A DNA stretch of 64,000 nt from Saliterribacillus persicus (GTDB lineage: Bacteria; Bacillota; Bacilli; Bacillales; Amphibacillaceae), in contig NZ_QPJJ01000001.1 of NCBI RefSeq assembly GCF_003337485.1, positions 310,001 through 374,000 of the forward strand. The letters are read 5' to 3'. Every line of letters starts with the position of its first letter. Position 1 is the first letter of the stretch. Below the pieces are notes generated by a model. The model had not been told where the DNA came from and searched no databases. It saw nothing but the letters and a program-made list of their open reading frames with translations. This document shows positions 8,153 to 18,013 of the stretch, in pieces. The position numbers were made by a program, and so were the translations under genes.

Positions 8153-9199
8153 TTATTTTATTTGTTTTTCTAACTCAGAAAAAGTATTTTTTAAATACAT
8201 GTCTACATTTTCCTTTGTGACTACAGTAATAATGTTGGAATTTCCTTTAGGGTCTTCGAGAGCTTTTATCATCATTGTTCCAGCTTCAGGAGTAAAGTGA
8301 GAATCATCAATCCAATATTCTAGATTCTCCGTAATTGGACTTATTTTTTGAAAAGAATAGACTTTGGGAAAATGGTTTACCATTTCTTTATACCATTTTT
8401 CATATCCCTCTTTGTACGCTTCTACTTCCAACATTGCTGCTAATTTTCTTACTGGAATAGGATCAGTAAATGGAATGATTTCTGAATCACTAAATTTATT
8501 ATTAATTGTTAATAAAATATCATTATATTTTTTATTTACTGGGAATTTTTCTTTTTTTATACTTTTCATTTCTTCAGCATATTTATCTAGTTCATTTGCT
8601 ACTTGATTTCCCTCTCGACCGGTAATTGCTACATTATTTCTATGGTATGCCCGATGTCCTCTAAATTTATCATTGGTTGATAAATTTATATTGTCTAGAG
8701 ATTTTTGTAATGTATCATATGAAAAAAGTGAAGTATAACGATAAAATAGAGCATTCGATTTTTCAAAATAAAAATCAGGATGTTCCATGGGCATTCGAGT
8801 AGTACTTTTAAAAGAAGAGAAAGTCATTTCCATGTATATTTTATTAAAAATTTGATTATTTCTCTCCTGAGCGTAAGAGATATAATATGGATATTCTAAA
8901 ATTGATTGTCCACTAAGACCATAATTATAAACTTTCTCTTGAAATTCATATTGATTAATATAAGTAGTTCGGCTAGTGCCAATAAGTAAACTTTGATAAT
9001 TAAATTTTCCGTTTGAAATATCATTAGTTTTCTGTTGACGCTCATTAAAACTTGCTTGTAATGTATTATATTTATTTTTATGATCAAAATTCCATAATGG
9101 ATCTACATAGTAATTAAATCCTAAAACAACTGCTGAGGGCACTGCTACGAAAATAATTGAAGACAATATAAATAATATTAACCATTTTTTAGCATTCAT
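8153..9199 (-). CDS. SGNH-family extracellular protein paired with MBOAT acyltransferase
   Basis: 348 aa with one N-terminal membrane anchor (about 8-28) and a large outside domain. LLIGTSRTTY places the block-I Ser at 76, and DDSHFTPEAG near 299-301 supplies the Asp-x-x-His-type block V of SGNH/GDSL enzymes. The family includes AlgJ/AlgX-, PatB- and DltD-like partners that move acyl groups from a membrane O-acyltransferase to a polysaccharide. It follows the MBOAT gene by 17 bp on the same strand, the classical pairing. The acceptor is probably the island's glycopolymer (inference). Lysine-rich and AT-rich like its neighbours. Confidence 0.75.
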   Translation of the reverse strand: MNAKKWLILFILSSIIFVAVPSAVVLGFNYYVDPLWNFDHKNKYNTLQASFNERQQKTNDISNGKFNYQSLLIGTSRTTYINQYEFQEKVYNYGLSGQSILEYPYYISYAQERNNQIFNKIYMEMTFSSFKSTTRMPMEHPDFYFEKSNALFYRYTSLFSYDTLQKSLDNINLSTNDKFRGHRAYHRNNVAITGREGNQVANELDKYAEEMKSIKKEKFPVNKKYNDILLTINNKFSDSEIIPFTDPIPVRKLAAMLEVEAYKEGYEKWYKEMVNHFPKVYSFQKISPITENLEYWIDDSHFTPEAGTMMIKALEDPKGNSNIITVVTKENVDMYLKNTFSELEKQIK

Positions 9200-9216
9200 C
9201 AGAACTACACCAACCT

Positions 9217-10689
9217 TTAAAAGTTAAAATACAGAAATTCACTATTTTTATGAATGAAAAAAATAATAATCACTAGTCCAATTAACAGCACCTGGCTAAA
9301 AAGCAATGTTTTAATATTTGTTCTAAACCGATCTAACAATTGGATTGAATTTTTAGTAATAAAAGTAATTATCAATAAAGTAATAATAGTAAATACAATT
9401 ATTTTAGGATTGTCTAATTTAAATAAAATGAAATCATATTGTCCAGCTGCCTCGAATATTTTTAAGGGCTTTTGGAAAAATGAACTTAAAGGATAATTAT
9501 AATTATAATTAAATTGAAACATTTTAGAAATAATTGTATTAGCCTGTTCTATTGAAGTGGCTCTAAAGTAAACCCAAGTAATATTTACAAACATAAATGT
9601 TATTATCCAAGAAAACCAGTATGGCAATTTAAAGCCAATTATTCCCCATAGTCTGACCGCCATTGAAGCAATACCATGAAATATTCCCCATAATACGAAA
9701 GTCCACCCAGCTCCATGCCAAAAACCACTTATTAAAAATACTATAAAAATATTAATATAAGTTCTAATTTCTCCTTTTCTGTTTCCTCCCAATGGAATAT
9801 AAATATAACTAGTTAAAAATCTGCTTAATGTTATGTGCCACCTTTTCCAAAAATCTTGTATATTTCTTGCTTTATAGGGAGAGAGAAAATTAATAGGCAA
9901 CTTGATGTTAAATAGCAAAGCTATTCCTATAGCCATATCACAATAACCACTAAAATCAAAATATAATTGTAGTGTATAGCTAAATGAAGTAATCCAAGCA
10001 TCTATTGTACTTAAACTTTCATAGTTTTGGAAACCTGTATTTGCCCAAATTGCTACTGTATCTGCAATACCTACTTTTTTTGTAAGTCCTATTATAAATA
10101 TAAATAACCCCTTTGATATATTATTTATATTTATATTTTTATTATTTTCATCTTCAAACTGAGGCATCATTTCTCTATGGTGAACAATAGGTCCTGCTAT
10201 TAACTGTGGGAAAAACGAAACAAACAAAGCATAACTTGAGAATGTATTCTTTTCGTATTCCCCTCTATAATTGTCCACTAGAAAAGCAATTTGCTGGAAT
10301 GTAAAAAAACTTATAGCTAGTGGCAGCATTATATACAAAAGAGCAAAATCCGTTTCAAAAATTCCATTTATATTTTTTATAAAAAAATCTACATACTTAA
10401 AATACCCTAATAATGCTACATTAAATATAACACCTGCAATTACCCCGATTTTTTTATATTTTCCATCTATATTTGCATGGAAAATTTTAGCTATATTATA
10501 ATTTACAAATATAGAAGATAGTATTAAAAATATATACATTGGATTCCAAAATGCATAAAAAAATAAAGATGAAATCACTAACCATATAATAGATGCTTTT
10601 TTTGATGGAGCAGACTTAATTATAACAAAATACCCAATAAATACTATTGGTAAAAATAAAAATATAAAAGGGACAGAGTTAAATAACAT
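9217..10689 (-). CDS. MBOAT-family membrane O-acyltransferase (AlgI/DltB-like)
   Basis: 490 aa, at least ten hydrophobic segments. Hallmarks: FFPQLIAGPI near 159-168, SGYCDMAIGIA (247-257), the conserved WKRWHITLSRF with His285, and the catalytic-type His325 in SGFWHGAGWTF. MBOAT proteins of this branch pass acetyl or another acyl group across the membrane to a surface polymer. Together with the SGNH protein downstream and the alpha/beta hydrolase 30 bp upstream it makes a three-gene acylation unit. The start ATG at 10689 gives the expected first hydrophobic helix at residue 4. Confidence 0.9.
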   Translation of the reverse strand: MLFNSVPFIFLFLPIVFIGYFVIIKSAPSKKASIIWLVISSLFFYAFWNPMYIFLILSSIFVNYNIAKIFHANIDGKYKKIGVIAGVIFNVALLGYFKYVDFFIKNINGIFETDFALLYIMLPLAISFFTFQQIAFLVDNYRGEYEKNTFSSYALFVSFFPQLIAGPIVHHREMMPQFEDENNKNININNISKGLFIFIIGLTKKVGIADTVAIWANTGFQNYESLSTIDAWITSFSYTLQLYFDFSGYCDMAIGIALLFNIKLPINFLSPYKARNIQDFWKRWHITLSRFLTSYIYIPLGGNRKGEIRTYINIFIVFLISGFWHGAGWTFVLWGIFHGIASMAVRLWGIIGFKLPYWFSWIITFMFVNITWVYFRATSIEQANTIISKMFQFNYNYNYPLSSFFQKPLKIFEAAGQYDFILFKLDNPKIIVFTIITLLIITFITKNSIQLLDRFRTNIKTLLFSQVLLIGLVIIIFFIHKNSEFLYFNF

Positions 10690-10719
10690 GGATGTATTGA
10701 CCTCTCAATATGATTTTAA

Positions 10720-11547
10720 TTAATTCCTCATAGCTTTTCGAATGTAATCTATCGTTTCTGACTTACTCACTGGATTATGCCCTAATTTATAATTGAAATA
10801 TAACTCTAATTTTATTTTATTTAAAGTAATATTTTCATCAATATCTTTTAATTGGTTTATAAAAGGTTTCAAGTGATTATCCACATCATGTTCCACAAGT
10901 GCATTTTGCATATAAAATATTTTCGGGATATTAGAAACATGTTTAAAATACTCTACCACATTCGTTCTGTCTTTATAAATTGTTTCCATGTCTTCTTTAT
11001 TGATATCAAATAAACGCAATAGTTTATTTATGTGAACTTCATGATAATTTGTAAATATTGTTTGTGGATTATTTACAATTGCAGTTGCACCTTTAATACT
11101 TGCTGCTAAAATCAAAGACATAAAACCACCAGCAGAACTTCCATAGAAAAACATGTTTTCATTTTGTATATTAATTCGGTCTTTGATAATATTTATTATT
11201 TCACTTATTTTTTCTAAATAATGTGTATCTCTATCTCCAAATCCCCAACCTAACATTAACCTATCAAGATATAAAGTTGGGTCATTATAAAAAATCATCG
11301 AATCGTCTAAATCGTCTATCCAAGAATGTCTTTGAAACACAGGTAACGACATTGCAGAGGGTTTGTAAGCACCAGAACCAAGAATTAATAATTTTTCACT
11401 TTTTGATTTTAATCTAATGAAATACTCATATTTGACACTATTAATAAGTACAATTAATCTAAAATGGGTATCTAAAGGGATCTTGAAAGTATTTAATTCT
11501 TCTTCATTAACTTCAATTATGGGAGTGTCTTCTAACATATTATTCAC
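10720..11547 (-). CDS. Alpha/beta-hydrolase fold protein associated with surface polysaccharide genes
   Basis: 275 aa without signal peptide. The nucleophile elbow is GSSAGG (Gly136 to Gly141, Ser138 the likely nucleophile), preceded by a strand FFY, as in serine hydrolases. GHNPVSKSE near the C-terminus could supply the catalytic His. The N-terminal 75 residues look like a beta sandwich. Proteins of this layout (Asp2-like or glycan-esterase-like) occur beside glycosyltransferases. It is the first gene of the unit leading to MBOAT and SGNH, so acyl handling in the cytoplasm is a fair guess, not shown. Confidence 0.6.
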   Translation of the reverse strand: MNNMLEDTPIIEVNEEELNTFKIPLDTHFRLIVLINSVKYEYFIRLKSKSEKLLILGSGAYKPSAMSLPVFQRHSWIDDLDDSMIFYNDPTLYLDRLMLGWGFGDRDTHYLEKISEIINIIKDRINIQNENMFFYGSSAGGFMSLILAASIKGATAIVNNPQTIFTNYHEVHINKLLRLFDINKEDMETIYKDRTNVVEYFKHVSNIPKIFYMQNALVEHDVDNHLKPFINQLKDIDENITLNKIKLELYFNYKLGHNPVSKSETIDYIRKAMRN

Positions 11548-11585
11548 CTCTTGTTATATTTTTGCTGTAGAAATTATAGACTAGA

Positions 11586-11613
11586 GAAGCTAAGGGGGAA
11601 TCCCCTTAGCTTC
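11586..11613 (-). terminator. Terminator after the glucosaminidase gene
   Basis: A perfect 12-bp stem GAAGCTAAGGGG with a 4-base loop, five bases beyond the stop of the glucosaminidase gene. The following T-run is weak, so efficiency is uncertain; some read-through into the acylation genes is possible. Confidence 0.65.
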
Positions 11614-11617
11614 GATA

Positions 11618-14600
11618 TTATTTTCTATAATTTGGAAGATCTAAACGTAATACAAAACTATCTAACTGGTCATATAAATTTGATATCCTTGACACTTGTT
11701 TGAATGCCCATCCAATATCAGTTGCGTACTGATGGGGTGCTGGTACTGTGCTATCAACCCAATATGCAGGATTCCATTTCATTTTGTATAAAGTATTTTG
11801 GTTATATCTTTCACTATTTACATAATTTGCTCCAATATCAACAGCACCACCTATAATTGCTTTATCTGGGGAAAACCATCCTTTATTATAAGCATACTGT
11901 GCACCACAGTCATGTGCACAATTGTCAAATGCTCCATATCCATACATATTATATACTTTTTTTGGTGAAATATCTATAATATTTGGTACCCCGTTCTTAT
12001 ATACAATTCGGCCTCTACTATCTCTTTCTGTCCATCTACTTATTCCTTTTGCTAAAGGTGATGTACCATTACCAGTTTCAAGTAGGGCATGTGATACTAA
12101 ATAAACTTCGTTAAGTTTATTTTCCATAGCTGCTTGCATGAATGAATTGGAACGATTTTCCAATATGCCTTTGCCAGATAATAACTTATTTAATTCTGTA
12201 TTTGATATATTTGAATAATAATCTAATCTTAAAAACTGATATTGCTGGACAGGGTTGCTTATAAAATTAGTAGCATCCATATAATATTTAGTTAAATCCG
12301 TATCTGCATTAACAAATAAAGATGGTGGATTCTTACTAAAAGGGTTAATAATTTTATACCAATCACTATTATCAGATGAATCTTTTACTACTGTAACTTC
12401 CGCACCTTTATTGACTTGTCCATAGATATTTACTCCTGATGCAGTCGAAGGGAAATCACGCACATTCAACTTACTATCTACTGTGATTACCCCAGTAAAA
12501 GGATAACTTGTGCCCGAAGTTTTTCTTTTAACATAATCTTTATGCACAAAAGCGTAATTGTAATTCGTAGTTTGTGGAAAACCTAAACTCATTTGCTTAC
12601 TAACTGCCTCGTCCAACGTAATATCATATTGTGAATATTCCATAATATTTTTAGAGGCATTTGCTCTATTGACATATCCTATTCTTTTTCCAAATACCAC
12701 TTTATAATAATTTTCACCTTTTGAGAGGGTAGAATATGTTGTGTTTTCCATTATCTCACCCATCTTAACAAACGACCCAGAAGTATTATCGTAAACTGGA
12801 GCATTTTTCATAGCAATGAATGCTTCTCCACTTGTATTACTGCTCATTTCATTATTTACTTGAGCAATTGTAACAATTTCTGTATTGCTTATATGGACAT
12901 ATCCACTGATACTTCCCATTGTAATTTGATGGTAATTACCAGATATTCTATTAGTTAGAAAAGTTTGGCCTTTCTTTAATGTTGCCATTTTTACATAATT
13001 ACCTGTTCTTATATCATAAACTGTTGCATTATCAGAGGTAACTTTAAAATACTTATCTGTATCTAAAAATTTGAAGTTTGTTCCGCTTTTGTAAACAAAC
13101 CCTTGTCTACCTCCAACAGAAACTTTATAAAAATTAGATAATGTGCTTACGATTGAAAAAACTTCACCTTTTTTTATTGTACCTATATCCTTAAAAGAAC
13201 CTGTAGAGTTATCATAAATAGTCAAATTAACCTTAGCAATAAAGTCCCTTCCTGAATTAGAAGTAGAAGTACTTAACTTTGGAATATCTGTCTTATATCC
13301 TATTTCTGTATTCCCTTGATGTACATATCCATAGTAGTCTCCATATTGAATTTTATGATAGTTACCAGATTGTTCAATTATTCTATAAGTTTCCCCTGTT
13401 TTTAATTCACCAACTTTTTCAAAGCCACTTCGAATATCAAAAATTGATGCTCCATCCCTTATTACACTAATATACTCATCACTGTCTTTAAAATCAAATT
13501 GAACCCCACTCTTATAGATAATACCTGAACGTCCACCTATGCTAACCTTGTAATAGTTGCCAGCAAAAGAGTCAATTACCATTTTTTCTCCAGAAGAAAT
13601 AACAGCAAGTTGTTCAAATGCACCAGATGAGTTATCATATACTGTTAGATTAGATTTTGTGGTGAAATATCTTTCAGTATGACTTGGATTGTTTGTGAAA
13701 TTTTCATTGTTTCCAGACCATGTGATATGCCCTTTATGCACATATCCATTTTTATTTCCAAATGCAATTTTGAAATAGTTTCCAGACTGCCCATTAAACT
13801 TGAATGATTGTCCATTTTTCAGCGTGGCAATCTTTCGATATGAACCTGAACTTATATCATATAAAGATGCACTTGAAGAATCAATAGTAAAATAACTTTG
13901 TGCTGTAGATAATGTAGAAACATTATTATCCAAGTTTTCTTTTTTGGGTTCTACTGATTCAACTTCTTCTATCTCTTCACTTTCTGTTTCACTTTGAGGT
14001 GCATTGTCATAATTCATATGAAATGTTCTATTTCCTAATAATATAACTTCATTACCATCTTGTGTATAAACATTTATATTGTCTAAATTATTTTCTATAC
14101 TGAAATATTGTTTAGTATCAACGTCATATATGGTTTTTATTTCTACATTATCATTTTCTAAAACTTTCAAGCTGTCTATTGTATGAAAACTTTTTTCTGA
14201 ACCTTCTTTAGTTGAAACTATTTCTATATTTTCTTTTTTTAGTTCATACCATTCTTCTTCAAAATTAAAAAGATATGTATCCTCATCTTTTACATATGCG
14301 TATACACTTACCGATCTTGGGATAGTAATGTTCTTAATTTCTTTTTCTTTTAATAATTTAATTAAATAATACTCTTTACCGTCTGATTCATTTACTTTAT
14401 CGGATTTTTCTTCATTGTTATTCTCATCTGTTAAACTTTCATCTACTTCATTTTCAGAGCCTAATTCTTTTTCGGAAGTTGGATTATCTTCTTCTTTTTC
14501 TTTAACTGTATCATCAGTTGAACTTAAATCGTCATTTGATTCTTCTACTTCTTCTACTTCTTCTACTTCTTCTACTTCTTCTACTTCATTATAAGTTGTC

Positions 14601-15076
14601 GAAAAAGCTATTTCACCTATAACTATTGAAAAAACAGCGTCATTATTTTCAAGGACTGGAATAGTTATGCCTTCTGATATTTCAATCTTTTGGGATAGTT
14701 GTTGATTTCCATAAACAATTACTTTTTCCGTAATTTCTTTCTCTTCTAGGCTACTACTCTCTTCTTTATCTTCAAATTTTGAAATTTCTAATTTTAATTC
14801 TTCTTCATCTGAAACAACTTGGAAGCTATCCAATGGAATTTTTATACTTTCTTTACCAAAATCTATATAAGCATTTTTTTCATCAACACTAGTAGCATAA
14901 AGATAAGTTTCTTTTGCTATATTGATAGATTCGTTAATTTCAACTGAGTCTAATAATTGAATAAGGACATCTTTACTTTCTTCGGAAGAACTCTCGGCTG
15001 CAAGAACAATGGATGAATTGAAAACTGTGCCTAGTAATAGGAAAAATACTAAGCTTAATTTAAGACATTTAGTCAT
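11618..15076 (-). CDS. Secreted endo-beta-N-acetylglucosaminidase (LytD/Atl type) with SH3-like repeats
   Basis: 1152 aa. A signal peptide (1-27, LAAESS) is followed by a long acidic Ser/Glu region with VEE repeats. From about 395 to 800, three A-type (YDI(R/S)SG...GYVH) and three B-type (YDN(T/S)SG...GYV) SH3-like repeats alternate, then a conventional bacterial SH3 domain near 860-910 (KLNVRDFPS). The C-terminal 210 residues form a glycoside hydrolase 73 domain with the likely catalytic Glu near 1000 in SHALLETGNGTS. It should cleave the glycan strand of peptidoglycan outside the cell. Repeats match those of the subtilase at 1-3085. Terminator follows. Single transcription unit by spacing. 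Confidence 0.9.
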   Translation of the reverse strand: MTKCLKLSLVFFLLLGTVFNSSIVLAAESSSEESKDVLIQLLDSVEINESINIAKETYLYATSVDEKNAYIDFGKESIKIPLDSFQVVSDEEELKLEISKFEDKEESSSLEEKEITEKVIVYGNQQLSQKIEISEGITIPVLENNDAVFSIVIGEIAFSTTYNEVEEVEEVEEVEEVEESNDDLSSTDDTVKEKEEDNPTSEKELGSENEVDESLTDENNNEEKSDKVNESDGKEYYLIKLLKEKEIKNITIPRSVSVYAYVKDEDTYLFNFEEEWYELKKENIEIVSTKEGSEKSFHTIDSLKVLENDNVEIKTIYDVDTKQYFSIENNLDNINVYTQDGNEVILLGNRTFHMNYDNAPQSETESEEIEEVESVEPKKENLDNNVSTLSTAQSYFTIDSSSASLYDISSGSYRKIATLKNGQSFKFNGQSGNYFKIAFGNKNGYVHKGHITWSGNNENFTNNPSHTERYFTTKSNLTVYDNSSGAFEQLAVISSGEKMVIDSFAGNYYKVSIGGRSGIIYKSGVQFDFKDSDEYISVIRDGASIFDIRSGFEKVGELKTGETYRIIEQSGNYHKIQYGDYYGYVHQGNTEIGYKTDIPKLSTSTSNSGRDFIAKVNLTIYDNSTGSFKDIGTIKKGEVFSIVSTLSNFYKVSVGGRQGFVYKSGTNFKFLDTDKYFKVTSDNATVYDIRTGNYVKMATLKKGQTFLTNRISGNYHQITMGSISGYVHISNTEIVTIAQVNNEMSSNTSGEAFIAMKNAPVYDNTSGSFVKMGEIMENTTYSTLSKGENYYKVVFGKRIGYVNRANASKNIMEYSQYDITLDEAVSKQMSLGFPQTTNYNYAFVHKDYVKRKTSGTSYPFTGVITVDSKLNVRDFPSTASGVNIYGQVNKGAEVTVVKDSSDNSDWYKIINPFSKNPPSLFVNADTDLTKYYMDATNFISNPVQQYQFLRLDYYSNISNTELNKLLSGKGILENRSNSFMQAAMENKLNEVYLVSHALLETGNGTSPLAKGISRWTERDSRGRIVYKNGVPNIIDISPKKVYNMYGYGAFDNCAHDCGAQYAYNKGWFSPDKAIIGGAVDIGANYVNSERYNQNTLYKMKWNPAYWVDSTVPAPHQYATDIGWAFKQVSRISNLYDQLDSFVLRLDLPNYRK
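14540..14584 (-). repeat. Five perfect 9-bp tandem units in the glucosaminidase gene
   Basis: Plus-strand TTCTTCTAC repeated five times without change, coding for Val-Glu-Glu units on the minus strand. Slippage would change protein length in steps of three residues without breaking the frame. Confidence 0.9.
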
Positions 15077-15224
15077 AAATTATATAGGCCCCCTTTAAAA
15101 TATTTAGCTTTACACTAATAATCTATATTTTACCAATAATAATCTAGTTCAAAAAGAGTTTATACTACTAACTTTCCGGGTATATAATAGGGACTATTTG
15201 CATACGTTCTCCCTTAATAACGAA

Positions 15225-15260
15225 ATAAGCAGGTTAAAATTATTATTTTAACCTGCTTAT
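15225..15260 (-). terminator. Terminator of the polysaccharide operon
   Basis: A perfect 16-bp stem (ATAAGCAGGTTAAAAT, loop TATT) 24 bp beyond the stop of the last operon gene. The distal side is only moderately T-rich. Confidence 0.75.
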
Positions 15261-15283
15261 ATTAAAAACATTTTTTAAATAAT

Positions 15284-18013
15284 CTACACTTTGATTATTT
15301 TTTTGTTAACAATAGTTTTTCGCCTGAAATATTCTCTTAAAAATGACATCAATTTTACATTTTCCCCTGCCTTGGAATATTTTTCAAAAGTTCTCAAGAT
15401 TGAAGATTCTATTTGAATATAAGGTGCATACATATCATAAATTTTCTTTATTATCTCTATAGCTTCATTTTCATCATCTTCTTTAATGAGAATTAGACGT
15501 TTTAGATACCAATTCGTAAAATAAAAAACAAATTTCTCGTTTAAATAAATTTCAAATAAATTATTTTTCTTTAAAAATTTTATTCTCTCTAATTCAACCT
15601 TGTAATACTTCTCATAAAAGCGACTTGAAATAGTATTGGTTACTGAATTAGAAACTGCAGCGTAATATAAATGTATATTAACATTTATAGCTTTTGCCTT
15701 TTTTGCTTTTGTCATTACTTCCTGGAAAAATAAAGTATCTTGACCGGCAGCACTTTCTACCATTTTTAATTGATTTTGAACTAATAAATCTCTTTTTATA
15801 ATCATTGCTTGAATACTTTGGACTTTTAAACTAGTATCTTTTAATAGTTGAAAAGGGTGCTCAATTATGCCCATTTGATTGTGTAAATGAACATATTTAT
15901 AGTAATTAATTTCTGCTTTTTTATTGTCAAATCTTATAATATTGCCAATTACTGTGTCATAAGATTCATCTTCTTTTATTTCATAAAGCAATTGGGCATA
16001 TCCATCGTTTAATGCTTCATTGTCTGGATCCAAATAAGTAATATACTTGCACGAAGCCAAGTCTAAGCCTTTATTTCGTGGCCTTGAAGCACTGCCACTT
16101 CCTCCGTCATTAAATCTATATAATTTTACATTTTTATTCTCTCTATATATGCGATTAGTAATTCTTATGGTTTCTTCATCAGTGGATCCATCATCCACAA
16201 ACAGTATTTCCATTTCATTAAAAATACTACTTCGTTTTAAGCTTTGAAAACATTTATACATTAGATATTTACCATTATTGTAAATGGGTACAATAACTGA
16301 AAGCTCTCTTTCATGGGACCCTGAATTAATTATAATATCTCTATTAATTTTCTTCCATTCAGTATTATCTATAAACAATCCATTTCCTTTTATAGATTGT
16401 TCAGGTGTATATTTAAGAAAAGTTTCATATGAATAGGTTTGAGAATCAAACATTGCGAGATATAAACTTTCAACTTCTCTATTATACTTATAATTTGTAT
16501 TTATATTAGTAGATTTACAAATAAAGTCTGAATCACTATACTTAAAACCATTTACAAGATCCTCGAGATAATAAGCACCATATTCAAAATCTTTACTAAA
16601 AAATGCAATGAAATCAGAGTTATTAAAGCTTTCCAAAGTGAAATCATCCCAAGTTACAAACTTTTTATTAGTAAGTGTTTGTTGATTAAAAGCTTCTATA
16701 CATTCTTTATCACTATCACCTACAACTAATATTCTTTTACTAGTTACCCTACTTCTTAAACCCAAATCACATAATAAATCCTCTATCCTCAAAAAAGAAT
16801 TATCATTTGTCATGATATTTCGAAGGCCTTCAACCTGCATATCAAGAATGTCTTTTTCTGATAGAGTTTGTAACATATTAGTTGTTTCAAACTGAGAATT
16901 AGCTATAAATACATGTGGAAATTTATTGTTAATAGCAGGATTATAGTTTGTAAAAACTACATTAGACATAGCCAATGCTTGGTAAATAGATTCGTCAATT
17001 AAGTCATGACTTTCTACTTGTTTATTGAAAGCAATTACTAAGTCATACCCTTTATTAATTTTTTTGTTATCATTATTTTCAATATTATATGTTGAAGCTA
17101 CTAATTTTTTAGGAAAGTAAAATCTCTTATCTTTATTTGAGAATTTTTCGTCAATAATTGCTACTTTTTTTTCGGAATTTAATACTCCCTGAAAAATCGA
17201 GTAAAGATTATTGGTTTTAATTTTGTCATGCCGATCCCAAAAACCTTTAAAAAGTAATGTTTCTTTATTGTAATGTTTTCCAATAGGATTATATATATGT
17301 GGATTAACAGCATATTCTACATAAATTATATTTTTATCTGGAAATTGACTTTCATATCTTCTTTTATTCTCCCTAGAATTTGTTAATATAGTTTCGCATT
17401 TTTCCGCAATTGGAATAAAGTTAGTGAAATCAGTATCGTTATTATAATCATAGAATATAGAAGGTATAGAGTTCTGGTTAAGGATTTCAATATAGTTTAT
17501 TAACTCATTTTGCCACGCAGAAGTATCAAGTATTTTATAATAATATGGATTTTCTTCGAAATAAGTGTTACTTATTATGAACAAATTCATTTGATTTTGA
17601 GAATCTTGGAGACTATTTAAATTTAACCGAGTTATGTTTGCTACATCTTTAAAAATCTCATATAACTTATCGTTTACTAAAAGTCCTATATTGAAATTTA
17701 TCTTTTCGTAATAACGGTTTTGTTGTTGTATAGTTTCTTCTAATTCTGTTGTGAAAGTATTATCAATTAGTTTTTTATTTTCTTGTATTTTCTTTATTTC
17801 TAAATATTCTTCAGAAGAACCTTCTTCATCTTCTATATATATTTCATCATCTAAACTAAAATTACTTTTGATAAAGTAAGCCCAAGTTGGGTCTTCAGCC
17901 ATTAATTCATTTAATATATCTACATTTGAAAAAAGATGTTGCGTAACATCTTTTTTTTGTTTATTTATTAAGCGCAGTCTTTTTTCTATATCCGAAAAAT
18001 TCATTTTTATCAC
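15284..18013 (-). CDS. Two-domain glycosyltransferase (CgeB-like plus GT2)
   Basis: 909 aa, cytoplasmic. The N-terminal half has CgeB-like features: the segment YVEYAVNPHIYNPIGKHYN, FKGFWDRHD, and a later IYQALAMSNVVFTNYNPAI region like the nucleotide-binding half of GT-B enzymes. From about 565 a GT2 (GT-A) domain begins with SVIVPIYNNGKYL, followed by LFVDDGSTDE and YLDPDNE (the Asp-x-Asp-type metal site). Two transfer activities could be joined in one polypeptide. It overlaps the upstream coiled-coil gene by 4 bp (ATGA), showing translational coupling, and is the last gene of the operon. Confidence 0.8.
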   Translation of the reverse strand: MIKMNFSDIEKRLRLINKQKKDVTQHLFSNVDILNELMAEDPTWAYFIKSNFSLDDEIYIEDEEGSSEEYLEIKKIQENKKLIDNTFTTELEETIQQQNRYYEKINFNIGLLVNDKLYEIFKDVANITRLNLNSLQDSQNQMNLFIISNTYFEENPYYYKILDTSAWQNELINYIEILNQNSIPSIFYDYNNDTDFTNFIPIAEKCETILTNSRENKRRYESQFPDKNIIYVEYAVNPHIYNPIGKHYNKETLLFKGFWDRHDKIKTNNLYSIFQGVLNSEKKVAIIDEKFSNKDKRFYFPKKLVASTYNIENNDNKKINKGYDLVIAFNKQVESHDLIDESIYQALAMSNVVFTNYNPAINNKFPHVFIANSQFETTNMLQTLSEKDILDMQVEGLRNIMTNDNSFLRIEDLLCDLGLRSRVTSKRILVVGDSDKECIEAFNQQTLTNKKFVTWDDFTLESFNNSDFIAFFSKDFEYGAYYLEDLVNGFKYSDSDFICKSTNINTNYKYNREVESLYLAMFDSQTYSYETFLKYTPEQSIKGNGLFIDNTEWKKINRDIIINSGSHERELSVIVPIYNNGKYLMYKCFQSLKRSSIFNEMEILFVDDGSTDEETIRITNRIYRENKNVKLYRFNDGGSGSASRPRNKGLDLASCKYITYLDPDNEALNDGYAQLLYEIKEDESYDTVIGNIIRFDNKKAEINYYKYVHLHNQMGIIEHPFQLLKDTSLKVQSIQAMIIKRDLLVQNQLKMVESAAGQDTLFFQEVMTKAKKAKAINVNIHLYYAAVSNSVTNTISSRFYEKYYKVELERIKFLKKNNLFEIYLNEKFVFYFTNWYLKRLILIKEDDENEAIEIIKKIYDMYAPYIQIESSILRTFEKYSKAGENVKLMSFLREYFRRKTIVNKKIIKV

